Part shown: positions 18,825 to 26,895 of the stretch, piece by piece
Layout: each line of letters begins with the position of its first letter
Numbering within the stretch: the first letter of the stretch is position 1
Source: an uncultured Rhodopila sp.
Lineage (GTDB): Bacteria > Pseudomonadota > Alphaproteobacteria > Acetobacterales > Acetobacteraceae
Assembly (NCBI GenBank): GCA_903932145.1
Contig: CAIZFE010000021.1
Coordinates: 1-64,000, forward strand
Length of the DNA: 64,000 bases
Direction of reading: 5' to 3'
The notes under the pieces: model-generated
Databases searched by the model: none
What the model saw: only the letters and a program-made list of their open reading frames with translations
What the model was told of the DNA's origin: nothing
Translations under genes and position numbers: made by a program

Positions 18825-19775
18825 ATGAAGGCGGGCTTTATTGGCCTTGGCACCATGGGTGCCAAAATGGCCGCGAATCTACAAAAGGGTATCCAGAAGG
18901 ACGGCCACACCGTTGTGGTGCATGACGTCCGCCGGGAATCGGCTGCCGAGCACATCAGGAACGGCGCGGTTTGGGCGGACAGTCCCGCGGCTCTGGCGGC
19001 CGAGTGCGATATTATCTTCTCGTCCCTGCCGGGGCCGGTCGAGTTTGAGGCGGTCAGTTATGGCGACACCGGTCTGTTGGCCGGCATTCGCAACGGGGCG
19101 GCGTATTTCGATCTGACGACAAACTCCCCAACGACGATGCGCAAGGCGCATGTGGAGTATGAGAGGAAGGGCGCATTTCTGTTCGACGCCCCGGTCAGCG
19201 GCGGTCCGCGTGGTGCGGCGTCCGGCAAGCTGGCGATCTGGTGCGGCGGCGATGCCGAGGCGTTCGAAAAGTGGAAGCCCGTGCTGGATACCATCGGCGA
19301 TGCGGCGAAATACATTGGCCCGATTGGCGCCGGTTCGGTCGCCAAGCTGGTGCATAATTGTTACGGCTACATTGCCACCGCCGCCGCCGCCGAAGTCTTC
19401 AGCATGGGCGTCAAGGCAGGCATTGAGCCGCTGGCAATCTGGGAAGCGGTGCGTGAGGGTGCCATTGGCCGGCGCGGTGCGTTCGAATCCATGACCGACC
19501 AGTTCCTGCCGAACAAGTACGAACCGGCGGCGTTCGCTCTCCGTTTGGCACATAAGGACGTCTCGTTGGCGACCGCTCTGGGACGCGAGCTGAACGTCCC
19601 GATGCGGTTGTCCAACCTGGCGCTGGCGGACCTGTCTGAGGGGCTGAACCGGGGCTGGGGGCATCGGGATTCGCGCTCCATCATGATCCTGCAAACCGAG
19701 CGGGCAGGGGTGGAGATCAAGGTCGATCCGCAACGATTGGCCGAGGCGATGGAGAAGAAGGCGAAGCCGAGCTAA
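18825..19775 (+). CDS. 3-hydroxyisobutyrate dehydrogenase-family oxidoreductase
   Basis: A 316-residue beta-hydroxyacid dehydrogenase (3-HIBADH/GarR/GlxR type). The N-terminal Rossmann motif is GFIGLGTMGAKMAANL, with Asp/Arg (HDVRRES) after strand 2. Residues 116-128 (DAPVSGGPRGAASG) form the substrate-binding signature. The catalytic Lys lies in GSVAKLVHNC near residue 171. Enzymes of this family reversibly oxidise 2- or 3-hydroxyacids such as 3-hydroxyisobutyrate or tartronate semialdehyde. It follows the CMD-family gene closely and is about 20 residues longer than typical members because of its C-terminus. Confidence 0.92.
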   Translation: MKAGFIGLGTMGAKMAANLQKGIQKDGHTVVVHDVRRESAAEHIRNGAVWADSPAALAAECDIIFSSLPGPVEFEAVSYGDTGLLAGIRNGAAYFDLTTNSPTTMRKAHVEYERKGAFLFDAPVSGGPRGAASGKLAIWCGGDAEAFEKWKPVLDTIGDAAKYIGPIGAGSVAKLVHNCYGYIATAAAAEVFSMGVKAGIEPLAIWEAVREGAIGRRGAFESMTDQFLPNKYEPAAFALRLAHKDVSLATALGRELNVPMRLSNLALADLSEGLNRGWGHRDSRSIMILQTERAGVEIKVDPQRLAEAMEKKAKPS

Positions 19776-19885
19776 GGGGGCTGTTGCAATCCGGGCGGTA
19801 TCGCAAATATGAAGGTCGATGCCTGCCCGAATGAAAGTAACCCCGATGACATCGCCTGACCGGCCAACCCAACCGCGGCGCCGCG

Positions 19886-21229
19886 ATGTCCGGTAGCAAT
19901 TTTTTCGGTGAAGTCCGGCGCTTCGCCCGCACCTCCGGCGCTGTGGGTGGGATCGCTGCCCGCGTGGCCGGGGAGCGGATGTTCGGGATTAAGACCGATC
20001 GGGCGTCCCATGCGGAGGATCTGAAGACCATCCTGGGTGGGCTGAAAGGCCCGTTGATGAAGGTGGCGCAATTTCTGTCCTCCGTCCCGGACGCTTTGCC
20101 GGCGGAATATGCGGCGGAACTGGCTCAGCTTCAGGCCAACGCGCCCGCCATGGGCTGGAACTTCGTGCGCCGGCGGATGGCGAGCGAACTGGGGCCGAAC
20201 TGGCAGTCGAAGTTCACGTCGTTCAGTCAGGAGGCTTCGGCCGCCGCCAGCCTGGGGCAGGTGCATCGCGCCACGCTGCCGGACGGGACGCTGGTGGCCT
20301 GCAAGCTGCAATACCCGGATATGCCGAGCACGGTTGAGGCTGACCTGCGGCAGTTGAAGCTGGCGATGGCGGTGTATCACCGGATGGACAACGCCATTCA
20401 GCAGGACGAGATCTACAAGGAATTGCGGGAGCGTTTGCGCGAGGAACTCGATTACCTGCGCGAAGCCGCGCAGATGCGTTTGTATGGACTGATGCTGCAC
20501 GATCAGCCCGGCGTGCATGTTCCGGTGCCTCTGCCGGCGTTCAGCACCAACCGGCTGCTGACGATGACATGGCTGGATGGACGGCCGCTGATGGACCGGT
20601 TGGCGGAAGATCCCCCGCAGGAGGAGCGGAATCAGATCGCCGAGGCGTTGTTCCGCGCCTGGTACGTGCCGTTCTACCGGTACGGTGTCATCCACGGCGA
20701 CCCGCACATGGGCAATTACCAGGTGCGGCCGGACGGATCGGTCAATCTGCTCGATTTCGGCGCCATCCGGGTGTTCGACGCCAGGTTTGTCAGCGGTGTC
20801 ATCGCGTTGTTTGAGGCGGTGCGCGACAACGACGACGATAAAGCCCAACTCGCGTACGAGACCTGGGGTTTTACGGATTTGTCGCGTGAGAAGATGGACG
20901 TGCTGAACCTGTGGGCTCGGTTTCTCTACGAACCGCTGACGCAGGACCGCGTCCGCCGCATCCAGGAAACCGACGATCCGACGTTTGGCCGGGAAGTGGC
21001 CGAACGCGTGCATGCGGGGTTGAAGCGCACGGGAGGCGTGATGCCGCCACGTGAGTTTGTGTTGATGGACCGGTCGGCGATTGGTCTTGGCGGCGTGTTC
21101 GTGCGGTTGAAGGCGGAACTGAACTGGAGCCGGTTGTTCCAGGAGTTGATCGCCGATTTCGACCCGGCGGCGCTGGCGGAGCGGCAGGCGGCGGCGTTGA
21201 GGGAAGCCGGAGTTCCGCTGGCGGTGTAG
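19886..21229 (+). CDS. AarF/UbiB (ABC1) family kinase-like protein
   Basis: A 447-residue protein-kinase-like protein of the ABC1/ADCK/UbiB family, usually needed for ubiquinone synthesis or other lipid-linked functions. The KxGQ-like motif reads KVAQ (59-62) and the Ala/Gly loop AAASLGQVHRA is near 112. The ATP-binding Lys lies in CKLQYP near 139 and the family Glu in ELDYLREAAQ. HGDPHMGNY (near 270) and LLDFGAI (near 288) supply the catalytic and metal Asp. There is no C-terminal membrane helix of the kind seen in E. coli UbiB, so it is an UbiB relative and not necessarily UbiB. It stands alone after a 110-base gap. Confidence 0.9.
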   Translation: MSGSNFFGEVRRFARTSGAVGGIAARVAGERMFGIKTDRASHAEDLKTILGGLKGPLMKVAQFLSSVPDALPAEYAAELAQLQANAPAMGWNFVRRRMASELGPNWQSKFTSFSQEASAAASLGQVHRATLPDGTLVACKLQYPDMPSTVEADLRQLKLAMAVYHRMDNAIQQDEIYKELRERLREELDYLREAAQMRLYGLMLHDQPGVHVPVPLPAFSTNRLLTMTWLDGRPLMDRLAEDPPQEERNQIAEALFRAWYVPFYRYGVIHGDPHMGNYQVRPDGSVNLLDFGAIRVFDARFVSGVIALFEAVRDNDDDKAQLAYETWGFTDLSREKMDVLNLWARFLYEPLTQDRVRRIQETDDPTFGREVAERVHAGLKRTGGVMPPREFVLMDRSAIGLGGVFVRLKAELNWSRLFQELIADFDPAALAERQAAALREAGVPLAV

Positions 21230-21250
21230 CGCTCAGTATTGAATATCCCC

Positions 21251-21279
21251 TTGTTCCCGAATGTGGAACGGGCTATCGT
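21251..21279 (+). promoter_or_regulatory. Possible promoter/operator of higBA
   Basis: TTGTTC (21251-21256) and TATCGT (21274-21279) are 17 bases apart and end five bases before the GTG of higB. An imperfect palindrome, GTTCC (21253-21257) and GGAAC (21265-21269), sits inside this promoter. That is where autorepression by HigA would be expected. The assignment is by position only. Confidence 0.35.
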
Positions 21280-21284
21280 ACCTT

Positions 21285-21581
21285 GTGCAGGTCATCGCCA
21301 AACGAACCCTGAAACTGTTTTGGGCGCGCCACAGCCACGCGGAGGCTCCACTTTGCGCTTGGTACGCGTTGGTCAGCCGATCGGAATGGTCGGGTCCCGC
21401 AGACGTGAAAGCCCAATTCGGCGCCTCGGTCGATGTTATCGGTGACAACCGCCTGATCTTCGATATTGGCGGTAACAAGTATCGACTGATCGTGCATGTG
21501 GCCTATGCCTACAAGCGGGTGCTGATCAAGTTCGTCGGCACGCATGCTGAATACGACAGGATCGACCCGAAAGCAGTATGA
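21285..21581 (+). CDS. higB: HigB-type mRNA interferase toxin
   Basis: A 98-residue toxin of the HigB branch of the RelE superfamily, which cleaves mRNA at the ribosome. The family pattern is clear: VIAKRTLKLFW, AWYALV, WSGPADVKAQF, DNRLIFDIGGNKYRLIV, and the final FVGTHAEYDRID. I start it at GTG 21285, because this matches the family N-terminus (xVIAKRTL); an in-frame ATG 24 bases upstream would add unrelated residues. The stop overlaps the antitoxin start by 4 bases. Toxin-before-antitoxin order is normal for higBA. Confidence 0.93.
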   Translation: MQVIAKRTLKLFWARHSHAEAPLCAWYALVSRSEWSGPADVKAQFGASVDVIGDNRLIFDIGGNKYRLIVHVAYAYKRVLIKFVGTHAEYDRIDPKAV

Positions 21582-21967
21582 TGGACATGGATATCCGCCC
21601 CCTCAGGACCGAAGCCGACTACGATTGGGCGCTGTCGGAGATTGCGGCCTATTTCACCACGCCTCCGCCCCCCGGCACCGCCGAGGCTGCACGATTCGAC
21701 GTGCTGGCCGCGTTGATAGAAGTCTATGAGGCCCATCATTGGCCGATCGACCCACCTGATCCGGTCGATGCAATTCGTGTTCGGATGGAAATGTCGGATT
21801 ATTCTCAGGCCGATTTGGCAAAATTGCTGGGGTCGCGGTCGCGAGCATCGGAGATTTTGTCCAGACGCCGTGGTTTGACGATGGAACAAGCCTATCGGTT
21901 ACATCGCGAATGGAACATTCCGGCAGAGGCGTTGTTGCGGCCTGTGCAAAGGACAACAACCGCATAG
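21578..21967 (+). CDS. higA: HigA-type antitoxin, XRE HTH
   Basis: A 129-residue antitoxin of the HigA/YgjM type. The N-terminal half (RPLRTEADYDWALSEIAAYF) is the usual toxin-neutralising region. The C-terminal half carries a helix-turn-helix (YSQADLAKLLGSRSRASEIL) and the RRGLTMEQAYRLHREWNIPAE continuation typical of the family. It overlaps higB by ATGA and would bind toxin and repress the shared promoter. The convergent DUF1217 gene ends 14 bases downstream. Confidence 0.93.
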   Translation: MMDMDIRPLRTEADYDWALSEIAAYFTTPPPPGTAEAARFDVLAALIEVYEAHHWPIDPPDPVDAIRVRMEMSDYSQADLAKLLGSRSRASEILSRRRGLTMEQAYRLHREWNIPAEALLRPVQRTTTA

Positions 21968-21981
21968 TCAGCGGCGGTGCT

Positions 21982-22833
21982 TCAGGCCAGGAACCCTCCA
22001 CTCTGCACCGCCAGCGTCGTCAGATCCGGGGTCGTCGTGGACGATGACGCCGCGTTCGCACTGTTCGCGATCAGGTAGCGCTGCACAAAATTTTCCACGT
22101 ATTTGGGGTCTTTGAATTTCGAAATATCCACCTGAGAGCTGATCGCCTTCTCTTGTGCGGCGAGCGACTGGAACGCGATTTGCTCCGGGATTCCCAACGC
22201 CGTCGTCACCACCGTTCGCATCGTCGGATTGCCCAGGATTTGATCGACCGAGGTGATCGTCGAAGCGCTCGCGCGGAAAGACAGGGCATTCGACAAACCC
22301 GGCGTCACCGCATCCTGCTGAGTTTGCCAGGTCGCCTGCGCATAGCTTTGGGCGATCGAGGCGATGGCCGCCGGAGTCTGGATCGATTTCAAACCGTTGG
22401 TGGCGAAGTTGTATTGCTGCGCCAGGGTTTTCCATCGCGTGTCGGTCAGTTGGTTAGCCAGGGAATTCGGATTGCTGAGATTGGATGTCAGCGCCTGTGT
22501 CGCCAGGGCGGTATAGCCGATCTGATCCGTCATCCCCGCAGCGGTCAGAATAACGTTCATGACCGCCGGGTTTGCAAGGAGTTGCTTCACACTGGTCGCG
22601 CCGTTCACCGCTTTGGTAAATGCGGTGATTGCTCGTTGCACATCCGGCTGCGCCGCCGTCAGTTTCACATCTTTCGTCTCGTTCTGTTCGGCCGATGTCA
22701 GGGCCTGGACCGGCGTTTGTCCCGACGAGGCGGCCGATTGGCCGCCCGTTCCATAGATTGCGTTCAGGATCGGGTCGCCGGACCCGAACGAGGCGCTGAA
22801 CAGCGAGGTCAGATAGTTAACGGACCCGCTCAT
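21982..22833 (-). CDS. DUF1217-domain protein
   Basis: A 283-residue protein with a DUF1217-type sequence (helical repeats around residues 100-250, such as AVNGATSVKQLLANPAVMNVIL and DPKYVENFVQRYLIAN). Members are often encoded near flagellar genes and have been treated as flagellar-associated, but no flagellar gene is in this window. There is no signal peptide, the composition is Ala/Thr/Ser/Gln-rich, and two copies of a VxxLLANPxxxxVIL-like unit are visible. The ATG at 22833 is preferred; upstream in-frame TTG at 22929 would add a basic segment unlike the rest. No convincing ribosome-binding site precedes it. Confidence 0.8.
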   Translation of the reverse strand: MSGSVNYLTSLFSASFGSGDPILNAIYGTGGQSAASSGQTPVQALTSAEQNETKDVKLTAAQPDVQRAITAFTKAVNGATSVKQLLANPAVMNVILTAAGMTDQIGYTALATQALTSNLSNPNSLANQLTDTRWKTLAQQYNFATNGLKSIQTPAAIASIAQSYAQATWQTQQDAVTPGLSNALSFRASASTITSVDQILGNPTMRTVVTTALGIPEQIAFQSLAAQEKAISSQVDISKFKDPKYVENFVQRYLIANSANAASSSTTTPDLTTLAVQSGGFLA

Positions 22834-22980
22834 GGTTTTGCGTCGCGCGGACGGAGATTGGACGACGGGTGGGTCATGGCGGTGCACCGAACGGTTTCGC
22901 CGGTACAGTGCAGTATAAAGGTTAACCAACGGTTAATGGACCGCGTTTATATTTTGTCGATTTGTAACTGATGCGCGGAG

Positions 22981-23742
22981 CTACGCCCGCTCCGGCGCCA
23001 ACGTCCGATACCGCTGGCTGCTGCTGACCAGATGCGCCCGCATCGCCGCCTGCGCCTGTTCGACTGAACCCGCATCGATCGCCGCGACGATCGCGCGATG
23101 TTCCTCCTGAAAGTTCATCAGATAGGTCCGCAGGTTCACGGTCCTGACCCGTACGCTGTTGCGCGGAATGATGAAGCGGCCGAGGAAATCCAGAAAGCGC
23201 CGGAACTGCGGATTGCCGGTCGCGTCGGTAATGGCGGCATGGAAGGCGAAGTCTTCGGTAATCGCAGGCTCATCGCGTTCGATGGCCGCGTCGATCGCGT
23301 CCAATGCGGCATGGATGGCACGACGCTGCGTTTTGGTGGCGCGCTCGGCGGCCAGGCCGGCCGCCTCGGTTTCGACTGCCATGCGCAACTCCATGATGTG
23401 CAGCACGTCGGCCAGGGAGGCAGTCTGCCCGGATTCGATCCGGAACAGCGCCTGCGCCGGTTGTTCGGCGACGAATGATCCGATGCCCTGACGTGTGGCG
23501 ACCAGCCCCTCCGCCCGCAATGCCGCCACCGCTTCGCGGATCACCGTCCGGCTGACGCCCATGGCATCCATCATCGCCTGCTCGGTTGGTAACTGAGCTC
23601 CCGGCATCAATCGGCCGGATGCGATATCCGCCGCGATGCGCCGGCCGGTTTCCTGCACCAAACCACGCGATGGCGTCACCGGAGTCAGCGACGAAAGGAT
23701 TTTTCTGGATCGTGCAGCCATGCGGGTGTTGTGCGCTTGCAT
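22981..23742 (-). CDS. GntR-family (FadR/FCD) regulator next to the TRAP transporter
   Basis: A 253-residue GntR regulator. The winged helix lies at about residues 30-95 (LPTEQAMMDAMGVSRTVIREAVAALRAEGLV) and an FCD ligand domain at about 110-235 (ELRMAVETEAAGLAA, FHAAITDATGN, EEHRAIVAAI), with Asp/His positions expected to bind a metal and a carboxylate. It is divergent from dctP with an 80-base gap that contains a perfect palindrome. It most likely represses or activates the transporter in response to its substrate acid and also controls itself. An alternative start (MAARSRK) lies 21 bases further in. Confidence 0.93.
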   Translation of the reverse strand: MQAHNTRMAARSRKILSSLTPVTPSRGLVQETGRRIAADIASGRLMPGAQLPTEQAMMDAMGVSRTVIREAVAALRAEGLVATRQGIGSFVAEQPAQALFRIESGQTASLADVLHIMELRMAVETEAAGLAAERATKTQRRAIHAALDAIDAAIERDEPAITEDFAFHAAITDATGNPQFRRFLDFLGRFIIPRNSVRVRTVNLRTYLMNFQEEHRAIVAAIDAGSVEQAQAAMRAHLVSSSQRYRTLAPERA

Positions 23743-23751
23743 CCCTGTTGT

Positions 23752-23768
23752 CAGTCATCGTATGACTG
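23752..23768. promoter_or_regulatory. Palindromic operator candidate between gntR and dctP
   Basis: CAGTCAT (23752-23758) and ATGACTG (23762-23768) are perfect reverse complements with a 3-base centre, starting 10 bases upstream of the regulator ATG and 55 bases upstream of dctP. This is the size and location expected of a GntR/FCD operator. Confidence 0.5.
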
Positions 23769-23822
23769 CTGGTAGTTTCAGGCAAGCCGGTATCCAGGTA
23801 GGCCGGCACGGGAGGAAAACAA

Positions 23823-24815
23823 ATGTTCGGTAAACGTCAGGCCATGCGGTTCGCCGCGGCAAGTGCACTCGCGGGCCTCGCCGGTCCCGCCCTCGCGCAA
23901 GCGAAGATGGTGTTCAAGGCATCCGATGTTCATCCGGCGGGGTATCCCACCGTCGCGGCCGTCGAGGAAATGGGCACGGCCCTTTCCGCCGCCACCAACG
24001 GCCGCCTGTCTGTCCAGATGTATGCCTCCATGCAGCTCGGTGGCGAAAAGGAAGCGATCGAGCAAGCCCAGGTCGGCGCGATTGCCTTGGCCCGTGTCAG
24101 CGTCGGAACGCTTGGGCCGGTGGTGCCCGATCTGAACGTGCTGAACCTGCCGTTCCTGTTCCGCAACACCGAACATGCCCAGCATGTCCTGGACGGCGCG
24201 ATCGGGCAGGAGTTGCTGGACAAAGTCAGCAACAGCCCGACCGCGAATATGATCGGCCTGTGCTGGATGGATGCCGGCGCGCGCAACATGTACGATACGA
24301 AGCACGCCATTAACGACATTGGCGATCTCAAGGGCCTGAAGGTCCGCGTCATGGGCAACCCGATGTTCGTCGATATGATGAACGCCCTCGGTGGCAACGG
24401 CGTGGCGATGGGTTACGATCAGGTGTTCACGGCGCTGCAAACCGGCGTTGTCGATGGCGCCGAGAACAACCCGCCCAGCTTTGTGTTCGACAATCACTAT
24501 CAGGTCGCGAAGTTCTACACGCTGACGGAACATCTGATCGTGCCGGAGATGCTGGCGTTCTCGAAGCCGATTTGGAACAAACTGTCGAAGGACGATCAGG
24601 CGCTGGTGCAGAAGATGGCGCGCGAGGCGCAAGCGCGCGAGCGCGTGCTGTGGAACGAGTATCAGGCCAAGGCGCTGGCCAAGATGCAGGAAGCCGGGAT
24701 CAAAGTCGTAACGATCGCCGACAAGGCGCCGTTCCAGGCGGCGGTCAAGCCGGTGTGGGATAAATACGCCCCGCAATTCGCCGATGTGATCAAGCGCATT
24801 CAGGCGGTGCAGTAA
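23823..24815 (+). CDS. TRAP transporter substrate-binding protein (DctP family)
   Basis: A 330-residue periplasmic binding protein. The signal peptide ends near residue 25 (RFAAASALAGLAGPALAQA). The DctP/TAXI-type core follows (ASDVHPAGYPTV, GGEKEAIEQAQVGAIALARVSVG). The signature near residue 175 (DLKGLKVRVMGNPMFVDMMNALGG) contains the conserved Arg that binds the substrate carboxylate. GGAGG at 23811-23815 precedes the ATG by 7 bases. It delivers an organic acid to the DctQM membrane complex. The substrate class is a carboxylate, but the exact molecule cannot be read. Confidence 0.95.
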   Translation: MFGKRQAMRFAAASALAGLAGPALAQAKMVFKASDVHPAGYPTVAAVEEMGTALSAATNGRLSVQMYASMQLGGEKEAIEQAQVGAIALARVSVGTLGPVVPDLNVLNLPFLFRNTEHAQHVLDGAIGQELLDKVSNSPTANMIGLCWMDAGARNMYDTKHAINDIGDLKGLKVRVMGNPMFVDMMNALGGNGVAMGYDQVFTALQTGVVDGAENNPPSFVFDNHYQVAKFYTLTEHLIVPEMLAFSKPIWNKLSKDDQALVQKMAREAQARERVLWNEYQAKALAKMQEAGIKVVTIADKAPFQAAVKPVWDKYAPQFADVIKRIQAVQ

Positions 24816-24828
24816 GTCCGGACTTTTA

Positions 24829-24864
24829 TTTCGGCGTCATTCTCGGATGAGCGTGACGCCGAAA
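24829..24864 (+). terminator. Perfect 11-bp hairpin after dctP
   Basis: TTTCGGCGTCA (24829-24839) pairs with TGACGCCGAAA (24854-24864), 13 bases after the dctP stop. In TRAP operons a hairpin here often reduces transcription into dctQM, so that more binding protein is made. That role is inferred. Confidence 0.5.
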
Positions 24865-24878
24865 CAGAATGCTCCAAT

Positions 24879-24957
24879 CGTCATGGCCCGGCTTGTCCGG
24901 GCCAACTGTCGCGGCACCGCCCGGGCATAGGTGGCCCGGACAAGCCGGGCCATGACG
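24879..24957. repeat. Perfect 26-bp inverted repeat
   Basis: Positions 24879-24904 and 24932-24957 are exact reverse complements over 26 bases with a 27-base interior. The arm reads CGTCATGGCCCGGCTTGTCC then GGGCCA. Similar GGCCCGGACAAGCCGGGCCATGAC elements are dispersed in alphaproteobacterial genomes. It lies between dctP and dctQ, right after another hairpin. Confidence 0.8.
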
Positions 24958-25026
24958 GGTGGAGGATGGTGATCACGCCCCAGTGCGGAGGTCTAACGAA
25001 GTGTCACGCCGGCCAGGGAAAGCATC

Positions 25027-25542
25027 ATGACCAACCTTTACCGACAGGCAATGGACGGGCTCTATCGCTTATGCGTCGTCGTGGCGGGTTCCGCGATGGT
25101 CATTATTGCGTTCATCGTGCCCTGGGGCGTCTTCACCCGCTACGTTCTCAACAGCGCGTCGTCCTGGCCTGAATCGGCCGCCGTTCTGCTGTCGATCGTG
25201 CTGACATTCTTTGGGGCCGCCGCCTGTTACCGGGTCGGCCTGCACATGCGCGTCAGCTTTGTGCGCGACCATATGCCGCGGTTGCTGCAACGCTTGTCCG
25301 ATCTGCTGGCGGAATTGCTGATGGCCGCCGTGGGTGTCTTCATGATGGATTGGGGCTGGGGCCTGTGCATGACCACCTGGGGGCAGTCGATCGCGGAGTT
25401 TCCCTCGCTGTCGGTCGGCGTCACCTATCTGCCCATTCCGTTGGGCGGACTGTGCCTGTTGCTGTTCGTTATTGAACGCCTGTTGATCGGCGCACCGGTG
25501 GACAAATCCGGTGATGCCCACGCAGCCGTAGCCTTCGAGTAG
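25027..25542 (+). CDS. TRAP transporter small permease (DctQ family)
   Basis: A 171-residue membrane protein with four hydrophobic segments, at about 15-40, 50-72, 90-115 and 130-152. The family motif around TRYVLNSASSWPESAAVLL follows the first helix, and RVGLHMRVSFVRDHMP occupies the loop after helix 2. DctQ joins DctM to make the sodium-dependent transporter. It lies 211 bases after dctP, across two hairpins, and 6 bases before dctM. Confidence 0.93.
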   Translation: MTNLYRQAMDGLYRLCVVVAGSAMVIIAFIVPWGVFTRYVLNSASSWPESAAVLLSIVLTFFGAAACYRVGLHMRVSFVRDHMPRLLQRLSDLLAELLMAAVGVFMMDWGWGLCMTTWGQSIAEFPSLSVGVTYLPIPLGGLCLLLFVIERLLIGAPVDKSGDAHAAVAFE

Positions 25543-25548
25543 GATCGC

Positions 25549-26835
25549 ATGGACGTTCTCATTGTCATCGGCACTTTGTTCGCCTGCATCGCGATCGGTG
25601 TGCCCATCGCCTACTCGCTGGGTTTGTCGGCACTTGCCGCCGCATGGTGGATCGATATTCCGCCGGAAGCGGTGATGCTCCAGGTGTCCAGCGGCGTATC
25701 GAAATTCTCCATGCTGACGATCCCGTTCTTCGTTTTGGCCGGCGCCATCATGGCCGAAGGCGGCATGGCCAACCGGTTGGTCGGTTTTGCCAACGTGCTG
25801 GTCGGGTTCATGCGGCTGCGCGGCGGGCTATCGGTGGTGAATATCGTCGCGACGACGTTCCTGTCCGGCATTTCCGGTTCGGCGGTCGCCGATATTTCCG
25901 CGGTTGGTTCGGTGATGATCCCGCAGATGGAGAAAGCCGGCTATCCGCGCGTCTTCGCCACCAATGTAACGATCAGCGCCTCGGTACAGGCGCTGATGAT
26001 GCCACCGAGCCATAATGCGGTGATTTATTCGCTGGCGACCGGGGGCACGATCTCGATTTTCAGCCTGTTCCTGGCGGGCGTGATGCCCAGTCTGCTGCTG
26101 GGGTTTTCGCTGATCATCCTGTGTCTGGTAATGGCCTATCGTAACGGTCATCCGAAGGGCGATGCGGTGCCGTTGCGCCTGGCCGGGCGGATGGCACTGG
26201 ATGCGTTCTGGGGCCTGATCACGCTGATCATCATCCTGGGCGGCATTCTGGGCGGCATTTTCACGGCCGTCGAAGCGGGGGCGGTCGCCTGCGTTTGGGC
26301 GTTCCTGGTGACCATGTTCATCTACCGCGATTACCGCTGGGGCGATCTGCCGGAGCTGGTGCACCGGACGCTGCGCACCGTGGCGATGGTGATGACGTTG
26401 ATCGCGTTCGCCTCGTCTGTCGGTTACATGATGGCGCTGATGCAGGTGCCGTCGAAGATCACCGCGTTCCTGCTGACGTTCTCGCACAACAAATATGTCA
26501 TCCTGATGATGATCAACGTGTTGCTGCTGGTGTTGGGCTGCTTGCTGGACATGGCGCCGGCGATCCTGATCGTGACGCCGATCCTGCTGCCGGTGATGAT
26601 CAATTTTGGCGTCGATCCGGTCCACTTCGGCATGATCATGCTGATGAACCTGGGCATCGGGCTGTGCCATCCGCCCGTCGGATCGATCCTGTTCGTCGGC
26701 TGCGCGGTGGGAAAAGTCTCTCTGGAGCAGGTGATGCGGGAGATCTGGCCGTTTTACCTGGTGATGTTCGGGGTGTTGATGCTGGTGACCTATATTCCGG
26801 GGATTTCACTGTGGCTGGTGCATCTGCACGGGTGA
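25549..26835 (+). CDS. TRAP transporter large permease (DctM family)
   Basis: A 428-residue polytopic membrane protein with about twelve hydrophobic segments, the usual size for DctM. The family pattern is clear: FFVLAGAIMAEGGMANRLV, GGLSVVNIVATTFLSGISGSAVAD, MPPSHNAVIYSLATGG, and the C-terminal GIGLCHPPVGSILFVGCAV. It forms the ion-coupled translocation channel. It starts 6 bases after dctQ. A convergent P450 gene follows, with a weak hairpin between. Confidence 0.95.
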   Translation: MDVLIVIGTLFACIAIGVPIAYSLGLSALAAAWWIDIPPEAVMLQVSSGVSKFSMLTIPFFVLAGAIMAEGGMANRLVGFANVLVGFMRLRGGLSVVNIVATTFLSGISGSAVADISAVGSVMIPQMEKAGYPRVFATNVTISASVQALMMPPSHNAVIYSLATGGTISIFSLFLAGVMPSLLLGFSLIILCLVMAYRNGHPKGDAVPLRLAGRMALDAFWGLITLIIILGGILGGIFTAVEAGAVACVWAFLVTMFIYRDYRWGDLPELVHRTLRTVAMVMTLIAFASSVGYMMALMQVPSKITAFLLTFSHNKYVILMMINVLLLVLGCLLDMAPAILIVTPILLPVMINFGVDPVHFGMIMLMNLGIGLCHPPVGSILFVGCAVGKVSLEQVMREIWPFYLVMFGVLMLVTYIPGISLWLVHLHG

Positions 26836-26848
26836 TGCCGGGTGGATC

Positions 26849-26886
26849 GTCCTGACCTTGCTCCTATATCGGGACAGGGCCAGGAC
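26849..26886. terminator. Weak hairpin between convergent dctM and P450
   Basis: GTCCTGACC (26849-26857) can pair with GGCCAGGAC (26878-26886) imperfectly across the 60-base gap between the two stops. No T-tract is seen. Confidence 0.25.
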
Positions 26887-26895
26887 AACTCCTGA

